From: Leifsonia sp. 71-9
Lineage (GTDB): Bacteria > Actinomycetota > Actinomycetes > Actinomycetales > Microbacteriaceae
NCBI RefSeq assembly: GCF_001898805.1
Contig: NZ_MKVJ01000021.1
Coordinates: forward strand, 106,562 to 156,087
Length of the DNA stretch: 49,526 nt
Direction: 5' to 3'
Position numbers and translations under genes: made by a program. The notes under the pieces are model-generated. The model had not been told where the DNA came from and ran no database searches. It worked only from the letters and a program-made list of their open reading frames with translations. Each line of letters opens with the position of its first letter. Within the stretch, counting starts at the first letter, position 1. Of the stretch, positions 23,933-31,406 are shown piece after piece.

Positions 23933-25009
23933 CTACCCGGTCGTTCGTCCGTGGCCAAACTCGTCGACCGCGTTGCGCCGTGCCTCCGGGTTGGTGAGCA
24001 CGGCAACGTTGTCGGTGCGCTGCTCGATCGAGCCGCGTCCGCGGGGGAGTCGCTGCACGACGGGGTCGGCGATTCCGTCGAGGAGTTGGTTCGCGATGGC
24101 CGGATCCGGGTGCAGGTGCGGGCGGTCCCAGAATGGGACGAGCGCGGCGTCCACCGCGGTCAGGCCGAGCGCGTTCTGCTGGTCCAGGAGGAGCTGGAGG
24201 GCGTGGCCGAGTCCGCTATGCCGCGTCGCGAGGTCGCGCGCATCCAGCACCGTGTCGATCGATTCGCCCACGGGCCCCGCGTTCGGCAACTGCGCGAAGC
24301 GGGAGCCGAACCACTTCGCGTAGGGCGGCCAGGTGCGTTCGAGCAGGAATGCGAGGTGCATGGCGATCTGGGACAGCCGGGCGGCGATGATGCGCGCGCC
24401 GGTGTCGTCGCCGACCTCCGCCGCTCGGCCCATCAGCGGGAGCTCCTGGCCGATCCGTTCCCAGTCGCACGCCAGGACGTACCGCCAGAGGTCGTCCGGG
24501 TACCAGTCCAGGGCGTGGCGCACCGCCGCGAGCTCGCCGGTCGGGTCGGTGAAGACCGGGCCGGCGGTCACCTCGAGGGCGGCCTGGCCGGAGACGGAGA
24601 GCCAGTCGTCCACTCCGATGCCCGCGCGCGGGTCGAAGCCGAGGCGGGCGACGGCGAACTCCGTCACCGTCGTCACCTCGACGTGATGGTCCGCGCGGCT
24701 CTCGCCGGTGAAGGCGAACCGGGTGGGGAGCCCCCGGAAGGTGTCCGGGAGGTCGTGGTCGAGCAGCGCAGAGACGCCCGCGACCGCGTCGGCGGGGACG
24801 AAGAGACTGAGCCGGAGGCCCCAGTCGTGGTCGCGGGAGACGGCGTCGTCGAAGCCGAGGACGTCCGAACCCGATCCGAGACGGCCGGCGGCGACGGGGA
24901 GGCCGGGAAGCCGCGCCGCGAGGAGGGGCGCGACGAGGTCGTCGAAGTACGCGCGCGACAACAGGATCCCCGTCGCGGCGTCCTCCGGCACGTCGGCTCC
25001 GCGATCCAT
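23933..25009 (-). CDS. DUF4037 nucleotidyltransferase-like protein
   Basis: 358 aa, start MDRGADVPEDAATG, 14 bases after the TetR stop, so both are likely one operon. The nucleotidyltransferase-type motif is clear: AGRLGSGSDVLGFDDAVSRD then HDWGLRLSLFV, with Gly-Ser followed by paired Asp residues. The remainder (TGELAAVRHALDWYPDDLWR and LACDWERIGQELPLMGRAAE) is the DUF4037 pattern. Substrate is unknown; aminoglycoside or other small-molecule nucleotidylation is possible for this superfamily. It is the first host gene beside the prophage edge. Confidence 0.75.
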   Translation of the reverse strand: MDRGADVPEDAATGILLSRAYFDDLVAPLLAARLPGLPVAAGRLGSGSDVLGFDDAVSRDHDWGLRLSLFVPADAVAGVSALLDHDLPDTFRGLPTRFAFTGESRADHHVEVTTVTEFAVARLGFDPRAGIGVDDWLSVSGQAALEVTAGPVFTDPTGELAAVRHALDWYPDDLWRYVLACDWERIGQELPLMGRAAEVGDDTGARIIAARLSQIAMHLAFLLERTWPPYAKWFGSRFAQLPNAGPVGESIDTVLDARDLATRHSGLGHALQLLLDQQNALGLTAVDAALVPFWDRPHLHPDPAIANQLLDGIADPVVQRLPRGRGSIEQRTDNVAVLTNPEARRNAVDEFGHGRTTG

Positions 25010-25023
25010 GGATTCGGCGGGCC

Positions 25024-25671
25024 TCAGGCCTCGCGCACGTACGTGGTCAGCTCCGGACCCGGGTGGAGCACGCCGTTGACGATCGCGCGGATGGCGTACT
25101 CGCTGGCGCCGGCGAGGTCGATCGACGAGGGTTCGAGCAGCCACTGGAGCTGGAGGCCGTCCATGACGGCGAGGATGGAGGCGGCCGCCTTGTCGACCGA
25201 CCGGGGGTCGGTGACGCCCTCCTGCTCGCAGAGCTCCCGGAAAGCCTCGCCGATCTCGCTGCGCAGCGTCCGGTAGCGGTCCTCGAAGTAGCTCCTGGCG
25301 GGGTGCTCGTCGGTCACCGACTCGGCGGAGAGCACGGTGTAGACCTGCACGATGCCGGGGCGCTGGGCGTTGCGGAGGGCCGTGCCGACCAGGTGCATGA
25401 AGAGTTCGGGCCCGCCGGGGATGTGTCGGTCGGCCAGGTGGGCGACGTCGTCCTGGTCGCGGAACTCGATGACCTCGAGGAGCAGGTTCTGCTTGGAGCC
25501 GAAGTGGTGCAGCACGCCGGCATGGGTCATCCCGACCTGCTCGGCGATGTCGGCGAGGGTGCCGTTGGTGGAGCCCTTGGTGCCGAAGACCTCGACCGCC
25601 GCGCGGAGGATGTCCTTGCGCTTGCGCTCGGTCTCGGGGCGCGGGTTGGCCGTGCCGGCGGTGGTGGCCAT
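25024..25671 (-). CDS. TetR-family transcriptional regulator
   Basis: 215 aa from MATTAGTANPRPETE (RBS GAAAGAAGA), preferred to a start 14 codons upstream. Residues 10-60 carry the TetR HTH: RKDILRAAVEVFGTKG, then TLADIAEQVGMTHAGVLHHF, followed by GSKQNLLLEVI. The C-terminal ligand domain is unspecialised. It diverges from a transporter operon, with a 10-bp-arm inverted repeat overlapping the likely promoter, so it probably represses that operon and itself. The inducer is unknown, plausibly a sugar or a transported ligand. Confidence 0.9.
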   Translation of the reverse strand: MATTAGTANPRPETERKRKDILRAAVEVFGTKGSTNGTLADIAEQVGMTHAGVLHHFGSKQNLLLEVIEFRDQDDVAHLADRHIPGGPELFMHLVGTALRNAQRPGIVQVYTVLSAESVTDEHPARSYFEDRYRTLRSEIGEAFRELCEQEGVTDPRSVDKAAASILAVMDGLQLQWLLEPSSIDLAGASEYAIRAIVNGVLHPGPELTTYVREA

Positions 25672-25728
25672 CCCGCATCTTCTTTCGCTCGATCTTGCGT
25701 GGCAGCTTACCACCCAGTAATCTCACGC

Positions 25729-25762
25729 TAACTTGCTTTCTGACCAGTAAGCAAGTTATGTT
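25729..25762. promoter_or_regulatory. Operator and promoter between tetR and the transporter operon
   Basis: TAACTTGCTT (25729-25738) and AAGCAAGTTA (25749-25758) are perfect inverted arms around a 10-bp spacer. The left arm contains the -35 (TTGCTT, 25733-25738) of the + strand promoter and its -10 (TATGTT, 25757-25762) follows after 18 bases, so a bound repressor would block it. This is the classic arrangement of a TetR operator. Confidence 0.8.
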
Positions 25763-25819
25763 CACCAAACACCCCTGCACCACCAGGCACAAGGACTGTG
25801 CCGTCACGAAGGAGAAGCA

Positions 25820-27487
25820 ATGAGGCTTAGGAAGCTCTTGATCGCGGGCTCCGCGGTCATCGCCATCAGCGCGCTGGCGCTGACGGGATGCTCGAGCAGC
25901 GGATCGAACGCGTCGAGCGGATCGCTCACGATCGCCAAGCCGGACGGCTCCGCCGTTCTCGCGACGCAGATCAACAACCCGTTCATCAGCACCGGCTCGG
26001 GCCAGTCGCTCGGTTACAACCGGATGATCTTCGAGCCGCTCGCCATGGTCAACCCGGTCGGCAAGAACGAGACCACCCCGTGGCTCGCGTCGAAGGTCGA
26101 GTGGAACTCCGACTACACGCAGCTGACGGTCACGCCCCGCGCGAACGTCAAGTGGAGCGACGGCAAGCCGTTCACGGCCGACGACATCGTCTTCACCTTC
26201 AACCTCATCAAGAACACCCCGGCCCTCGACCTCGCCGGCCTGAAGCTCTCCGACGTGAAGAAGGACGGCGGCAACGTCGTCCTCAGCTTCTCCGAGTCGA
26301 AGTTCGTCAAGCAGGGCGACGTGCTCCAGACGGCCATCGTGCCCGAGCACCAGTGGAAGGACATCGCCGACCCGACGAAGGATGCGGTCAAGGACGCGGT
26401 CGGCACCGGTCCGTACACGATCAAGACCTTCTCGTCGCAGGGCGTGGTGCTGAAGTCGCGCACCGACTACTGGGGCGGCAAGGTCCCCGTGCCCGAGCTG
26501 AAGTACCTCGAGTACAACGACAACACCGGCCTCCTCCGCGGCCTCCAGAACGGCGAGACCGACTGGGCGCAGATCTTCATCACGGACTACCAGAAGAACT
26601 ACGTCGACAAGGACCCGAAGCACAACGTCTTCTGGGGCGCGAACATCCTGAGCCCGGACATGATCGTGGTCAACACGACCAAGGCCCCGTTCGACAACGT
26701 GGCGTTCCGCAAGGCCGTCAACATGGTCGTCGACCGCAAGGCTCACGCCGAGAAGGCCCGCAGCAACGCCGGCCCCGAGCTGAAGAACGTGACCGGCATC
26801 CCGCAGCCGACCGGTGACCAGTACATCGCCCCGGACTACAAGGACCAGAACTTCAAGGTCGACGTCGACGGCGCCAAGAAGGTCCTCACCGACGCCGGCT
26901 ACACCTGGAAGGACGGCGCCCTGATGGACCCGTCCGGCAACCCGGTCTCCTTCACCCTGCAGGACCCGCAGGGCTGGAACGACTACGTCACCGGCATCCA
27001 GCTGGTCGCCACGCAGGTCAAGAACACCCTGGGCGCCGATGCGAAGGTCGCCACCCCGGACGCCGACACCTGGACCACCAACGTGGCGACGGGCAACTTC
27101 GACGCCGTGCTGCACTGGACCGGCTCCGGCTCGAACCCGTGGCACATCTACGACGACGTCATGAACGGCGCCTACCTCGACCAGGCCGCCGACGGCAAGG
27201 TCGCCGACAACTTCGGGCGCTACAACAACCCGGAGGCGACCGCCCTCCTCAAGGAGTACGCGCAGGCGTCCGACGACGCGTCCCGCACCGCCGCCCTCGA
27301 CAAGATCCAGAAGATCTTCGTGGACGACGTGCCGGCCATCGCGATCGGCACCCACCCGCAGCTCGGTGAGTACAACACCCGCAAGTACACCGGGTGGCCG
27401 AGCGAGAGCGACCAGTACGCGACCGCCGACCCGACCCAGCCCTGGGCCGTGCAGGTGATCATGAAGCTGAAGCCCGCGAGCAAGTAA
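25820..27487 (+). CDS. ABC transporter substrate-binding lipoprotein, family 5 (DppA/OppA-type)
   Basis: 555 aa. Lipoprotein signal: MRLRKLLIAGSAVIAISA, lipobox LTGC with the acylated Cys at about residue 24, then a Ser/Gly linker. The mature part is family 5 (ANVKWSDGKPFTADDIVFTF, GTGPYTIKTFSSQG, VAFRKAVNMVVDRKAHAEKA), which binds peptides or, in several actinobacteria, oligosaccharides. A GH3 beta-glucosidase closes the operon, so I favour a beta-glucoside or cello-oligosaccharide ligand. RBS GAAGGAGAA. A stable hairpin after the stop favours higher expression of this gene than of the rest of the operon. Confidence 0.9.
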   Translation: MRLRKLLIAGSAVIAISALALTGCSSSGSNASSGSLTIAKPDGSAVLATQINNPFISTGSGQSLGYNRMIFEPLAMVNPVGKNETTPWLASKVEWNSDYTQLTVTPRANVKWSDGKPFTADDIVFTFNLIKNTPALDLAGLKLSDVKKDGGNVVLSFSESKFVKQGDVLQTAIVPEHQWKDIADPTKDAVKDAVGTGPYTIKTFSSQGVVLKSRTDYWGGKVPVPELKYLEYNDNTGLLRGLQNGETDWAQIFITDYQKNYVDKDPKHNVFWGANILSPDMIVVNTTKAPFDNVAFRKAVNMVVDRKAHAEKARSNAGPELKNVTGIPQPTGDQYIAPDYKDQNFKVDVDGAKKVLTDAGYTWKDGALMDPSGNPVSFTLQDPQGWNDYVTGIQLVATQVKNTLGADAKVATPDADTWTTNVATGNFDAVLHWTGSGSNPWHIYDDVMNGAYLDQAADGKVADNFGRYNNPEATALLKEYAQASDDASRTAALDKIQKIFVDDVPAIAIGTHPQLGEYNTRKYTGWPSESDQYATADPTQPWAVQVIMKLKPASK

Positions 27488-27497
27488 CCCCCCACTG

Positions 27498-27542
27498 CGT
27501 CCGGGGCGGAAGACGGTTTCGACCCCGCCTCCGCCCCGGACG
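27498..27542 (+). terminator. Intercistronic hairpin after the binding-protein gene
   Basis: CGTCCGGGGCGGA (27498-27510) and TCCGCCCCGGACG (27530-27542) make a perfect 13-bp stem, followed by TTTCG. It lies between the binding protein and the first ATPase gene, the common place for partial termination or 3'-end protection that raises binding-protein levels. Confidence 0.8.
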
Positions 27543-27572
27543 TTTCGCGGTCAGCACGAAAGCGACGTACTC

Positions 27573-28397
27573 ATGACAGACTCCCTTCTCTCTGTGCGCG
27601 ACTTCTCGGTCGTGTACGACGTGGATCCGCCGGTCCAGGCGGTGAAGAACGTCACCCTCGACATCAAGCGCGGCGAGATCGTCGGCCTCGCCGGCGAGAG
27701 CGGCTGCGGCAAGACCACGCTCGCCTACGGCGTGCAGCGGCTCCTCCGGCCGCCGGCCGTCATCACCGACGGCAGCGTCGTCTTCCACGACAAGAGCGGC
27801 GACGACGTCGACATCAACTCCCTCGGCGTGGAGCAGATGCGCCGGTTCCGCTGGGACAAGATCTCCATGGTCTTCCAGGGCGCGATGAACGCCCTCAACC
27901 CGGTCGCGACGATCGGCTCGCAGCTCGAGGACGTCTTCGAAGTGCACCGGCCCGACATGAACCGCACGGAGCGCCGCAAGGCCGTCGTCGAGCTCCTGGA
28001 GATCGTGAAGGTCGGCGGCCAGCGCGTCCGCTCCTACCCCCACGAGCTGTCCGGCGGCATGCGCCAGCGCGTCATGATCGCCATGGCGCTCGCACTGCGC
28101 CCCCAGCTGATGGTGATGGACGAGCCGACCACCGCGCTCGACGTGCTCGTGCAGCGCGAGATCCTGCGACAGATCTCCCAGCTCCGCCACGAGTTCGGCT
28201 TCTCCGTCGTCTTCATCACCCACGACCTGCCCCTGCTGCTGGAGATCAGCGACCGGATCGCGATCATGCGCGAGGGCGAGATCATCGAGCTGGCCACGGC
28301 CGAACGCATCTGGAACGACCCGCAGCACGAGTACACGCGCAAGCTGCTCGCCTCCTTCCCGCGTCTGACCGGAGAGAGAGGAGTGGTCGCGCGATGA
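27573..28397 (+). CDS. ABC transporter ATPase (OppD/DppD-type)
   Basis: 274 aa. Walker A GESGCGKTT (residues 41-49), signature LSGGMRQR (about 158-165), Walker B LMVMDEP and switch His in FITHD. Ends as expected for DppD-like subunits (ERIWNDPQHEYTRKLLAS). One of two ATPases that drive the importer. Its ATG start overlaps nothing upstream, and its stop overlaps the next start (ATGA). Confidence 0.93.
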   Translation: MTDSLLSVRDFSVVYDVDPPVQAVKNVTLDIKRGEIVGLAGESGCGKTTLAYGVQRLLRPPAVITDGSVVFHDKSGDDVDINSLGVEQMRRFRWDKISMVFQGAMNALNPVATIGSQLEDVFEVHRPDMNRTERRKAVVELLEIVKVGGQRVRSYPHELSGGMRQRVMIAMALALRPQLMVMDEPTTALDVLVQREILRQISQLRHEFGFSVVFITHDLPLLLEISDRIAIMREGEIIELATAERIWNDPQHEYTRKLLASFPRLTGERGVVAR

Positions 28398-29206
28398 CGA
28401 CCCTCGAGTTCAAGAACGTCACCAAGATCTACAACGTCCGCGGGTCCGGCCAGCTCAAGGCCCTCGACGACGTGAGCTTCACCCTCGGCTCGCACCAGAC
28501 GCTCGGCCTGGTCGGCCAGTCCGGCAGCGGCAAGTCGACGATCGCGAAGATCCTCACCCAGCTGGAGACCCCCACGCGCGGCGAGATCCTGCTCGACGGC
28601 GTCCCGATCCCGCGCGGCGGGCGAGGCCTGCGGCGCTACCGCCAGCAGCTGAGGATGGTGTTCCAGGACCCGTTCGCGTCGCTCAACCCGTCCCACTCGA
28701 TCCGCCACCACATCGAGCGTCCGCTCCGGCTCGACAACGTCGTCCCCAAGCGCGAGGTCGACGACGAGGTGCGGCGCCTGCTGCTCCGCGTGCGCCTCGA
28801 CGCGGACGCCGTGATCGACCGCCGCCCGCACGAGCTCTCCGGCGGCCAGCGTCAGCGTGTGGCCATCGCCCGCGCCCTGGCCTCCCGCCCGGCCCTCCTG
28901 GTCGCCGACGAGCCGGTCTCGATGCTCGACGTGTCGATCCGCCTCGGCGTGCTCAACCTGCTCGCCGACCTCCAGCGCGAGGAAGGGCTCGGCGTGCTCT
29001 ACATCACCCACGACCTGGCCACGGCACGGCACTTCAGCGACGAGATCATGGTGCTCAACCAGGGCAAGGTCGTCGAGCGCGGCACGGCCGACGACGTCAT
29101 CCTGCGCCCGCAGGACCCGTACACGCGCGAGCTGCGCGCCGCTTCGCCCGACCCCGAGAAGCACTTCCGGGAACTGTCGGCACAGACTTCGGGAGGTGCG
29201 CAGTGA
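28394..29206 (+). CDS. ABC transporter ATPase (OppF/DppF-type)
   Basis: 270 aa. Walker A GQSGSGKST (about 41-49), Q-loop VFQDPFASLNPSHS, signature LSGGQRQR (about 148-155), Walker B LLVADEP, and switch YITHD. The Q-loop sequence and the N-terminal FKNVTKIYNVRGSGQ are typical of the F subunit. It pairs with the upstream D subunit to form the ATP-binding dimer. ATGA overlap upstream and GTGA overlap with the permease gene downstream show a tightly coupled operon. Confidence 0.93.
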   Translation: MTTLEFKNVTKIYNVRGSGQLKALDDVSFTLGSHQTLGLVGQSGSGKSTIAKILTQLETPTRGEILLDGVPIPRGGRGLRRYRQQLRMVFQDPFASLNPSHSIRHHIERPLRLDNVVPKREVDDEVRRLLLRVRLDADAVIDRRPHELSGGQRQRVAIARALASRPALLVADEPVSMLDVSIRLGVLNLLADLQREEGLGVLYITHDLATARHFSDEIMVLNQGKVVERGTADDVILRPQDPYTRELRAASPDPEKHFRELSAQTSGGAQ

Positions 29207-30273
29207 GCGCCGAATCGCAGGCCCCCGTCGATCCGACCCTCGTCGGCACGACCGCCACCGGCACGGAGCGCCGCCGCACGCGCGTCCCGTGGCGCTTCAT
29301 CGGCGGCCGCGTGGCCTTCTACCTGTTCACGCTGTGGGCCGCCATCACCGTCAACTTCTTCCTGCCCCGCCTGATGAAGGGCGACGCGGTCGACTCCTTC
29401 ATGGCGCGGAGCCAGGGGCAGCTGACGCCGGACGCCGAGAAGGCGCTGCGCGCGCTCTTCGGCCTCGACAAGTCGGTGCCGCTCTGGGACCAGTACGTCA
29501 ACTACTGGAACATGCTGCTGCACGGCAACCTCGGCATCTCGATCTCCACCGGCATGGCTCCGGTGGGGGAGGCGATCGCCTCGGCCCTGCCGTGGACGCT
29601 CGGCCTGGTCGGCGTCGCCACGATCATCTCCTTCGCCATCGGCACCGGCCTCGGCGCGGTGATCGGCTGGAAGCGCGGCAGCCGCCTGGACCTGTTCGTC
29701 CCGGTCACGACCTTCCTCGGCACGATCCCCTACTTCTGGCTCGGCCTGATCTTCATCGCGATCTTCTCCACCACGCTCGGCTGGTTCCCGGCCGGCCACG
29801 CCTATGAGGTGGGAGTGGAGCCCGGCTGGAACGCGGAGTTCATCTCCGAGGTCGTCTCGCACGCCGTCCTCCCGGTGCTGACCATCGTGGTCGTCTCGCT
29901 CGGCGGCTGGGTGCTCGGGATGCGCAACATGATGCTCACGGTGCTCGACGAGGACTACATCACGGTCGCGCAGGCCAAGGGCATGCCCAACCGGCGCGTG
30001 CTGTGGCGCTACGCCGCCCGCAACGCGGTGCTCCCGCAGATCCAGAGCTTCGCCCTCGCGCTCGGCTTCATCGTCGGCGGCACGCTCGTGATGGAGATGG
30101 TCTTCTCCTACCCGGGCATCGGCCTGCTGCTGCTCAACGCGACCAACGCGAAGGACTACGCGCTGATGCAGGGCATCTTCCTCGTGCTGGTCCTGGCCGT
30201 GCTGGTGGCGAACATCATCGCGGACATCGCCTACGCCATCCTCGACCCGCGCACCCGTCAGACGGAGGCCTGA
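29203..30273 (+). CDS. ABC transporter permease (DppB-type)
   Basis: 356 aa from GTG overlapping the previous stop. A 35-residue cytoplasmic start is followed by six membrane helices, the first at about 39-57 (VAFYLFTLWAAITVNFFLP). It has LFGLDKSVPLWDQYVNYWNM, typical of DppB proteins, and the EAA-type loop that contacts the ATPases: DYITVAQAKGMPNRRVLW. It forms the channel with the next gene product. Confidence 0.92.
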   Translation: MSAESQAPVDPTLVGTTATGTERRRTRVPWRFIGGRVAFYLFTLWAAITVNFFLPRLMKGDAVDSFMARSQGQLTPDAEKALRALFGLDKSVPLWDQYVNYWNMLLHGNLGISISTGMAPVGEAIASALPWTLGLVGVATIISFAIGTGLGAVIGWKRGSRLDLFVPVTTFLGTIPYFWLGLIFIAIFSTTLGWFPAGHAYEVGVEPGWNAEFISEVVSHAVLPVLTIVVVSLGGWVLGMRNMMLTVLDEDYITVAQAKGMPNRRVLWRYAARNAVLPQIQSFALALGFIVGGTLVMEMVFSYPGIGLLLLNATNAKDYALMQGIFLVLVLAVLVANIIADIAYAILDPRTRQTEA

Positions 30274-30275
30274 TC

Positions 30276-31406
30276 ATGACAACCCCCGCCGAGAAGACCG
30301 TCCCCGCCGAGAGCGCACCCGCACTCACGCACCACGTGGGCGTCGGCGCCCCCGAGACCGCGGCCGTGCTGGCCGGCCGGCCGCAGAACTCCCCCGAGCA
30401 CACCCCGGAGCGGAAGACCTTCTGGTCCCAGCTGAAGGTCTCGCTCGCGATGTTCAGCAACCCGAAGTCCGCCACGGGCCTCATCATCCTCGGGGTGTTC
30501 ATCCTCGTCGCGATCTTCGCGCCGCTGATCGCCCCGTACGACCCCCAGGCGCAGAACCTCGACGCCACCCTGCAGCCGCCGTCGTTCCAGCACCTGCTGG
30601 GCACGACCCACATCGGGCAGGACGTGTTCAGCCAGCTCGTCTACGGCACCCGCGGCGTGCTCGTCGTCGGGTTCCTGGCGACGATCATGGCGACCGTCGT
30701 CGCGATCGCCGTCGGTGTGACCGCCGGCTATCTGCGCGGCTGGAAGAGCGAGGCGCTGTCCGCGCTGTCGAACGTGTTCCTCGTCATCCCCGGCCTGCCG
30801 CTGATGATCATCATCGCCTCGCAGTTCGAGGACCCGCCTCTGGTCGTCATCGCCGCCGTGCTCGGTCTCACGGGCTGGGCCTGGGGTGCGCGCGTGCTGC
30901 GCGCGCAGACCATGTCGCTGCGCAACCGCGACTTCATCCAGGCCGCCCGCGCCAACGGCGAGCCGCTGTACCGCATCATCCTGGTCGAGATGCTGCCGAA
31001 CCTGATGGCGCTCATCGCCTCCAGCTTCGTCGGCACCATGACGGCCGCCGTCCTGGGCCTGACCACGCTGGCGTTCATCGGCGTCATCCCGGTGTCGAAC
31101 CTCAACTGGGGAACGGTGCTCTTCTGGGCGCAGCAGAACAACGCGTTCCCGGACTACTGGTGGTGGTACGTCCCCGCCGGTCTCTGCATCGCGATCCTCG
31201 GCGTGGCGCTCTCGCTCGTCAACTTCGGCATCGACGAGTACGTCAACCCGCGCCTGCGCTCCGCCGGTGAGCGCGCCCGCGCGATGAAGAAGAAGGGTCT
31301 CAACATCAACGCGACCGTCACCCAGGTGCGCACGGGGTCATCGGCCCCGTCTGCCTCCACCTCCTCCCCGTCCAACGGGCCCGCGGCGGAAGGCGCCACT
31401 GAATGA
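30276..31406 (+). CDS. ABC transporter permease (DppC-type)
   Basis: 376 aa from MTTPAEKTVPAESAP, two bases after the previous stop; a longer frame upstream is only overlap with dppB. A long soluble N-terminus of about 55 residues is followed by membrane helix LIILGVFILVAIFAPLIAPY and DPQAQNLDATLQPPSFQHLL, the usual DppC opening. The EAA loop is RDFIQAARANGEPLYRIIL. A charged, Ser/Thr-rich tail of about 45 residues after the last helix is longer than in most relatives. The stop overlaps the GH3 start. Confidence 0.92.
   Translation: MTTPAEKTVPAESAPALTHHVGVGAPETAAVLAGRPQNSPEHTPERKTFWSQLKVSLAMFSNPKSATGLIILGVFILVAIFAPLIAPYDPQAQNLDATLQPPSFQHLLGTTHIGQDVFSQLVYGTRGVLVVGFLATIMATVVAIAVGVTAGYLRGWKSEALSALSNVFLVIPGLPLMIIIASQFEDPPLVVIAAVLGLTGWAWGARVLRAQTMSLRNRDFIQAARANGEPLYRIILVEMLPNLMALIASSFVGTMTAAVLGLTTLAFIGVIPVSNLNWGTVLFWAQQNNAFPDYWWWYVPAGLCIAILGVALSLVNFGIDEYVNPRLRSAGERARAMKKKGLNINATVTQVRTGSSAPSASTSSPSNGPAAEGATE

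Noticed and set aside
25010-27355. A very long - strand open frame joining the DUF4037 gene to a region antisense to the binding-protein gene
   Set aside because: Only the part from 25009 down matches a protein family; the rest is antisense to tetR and the lipoprotein gene.
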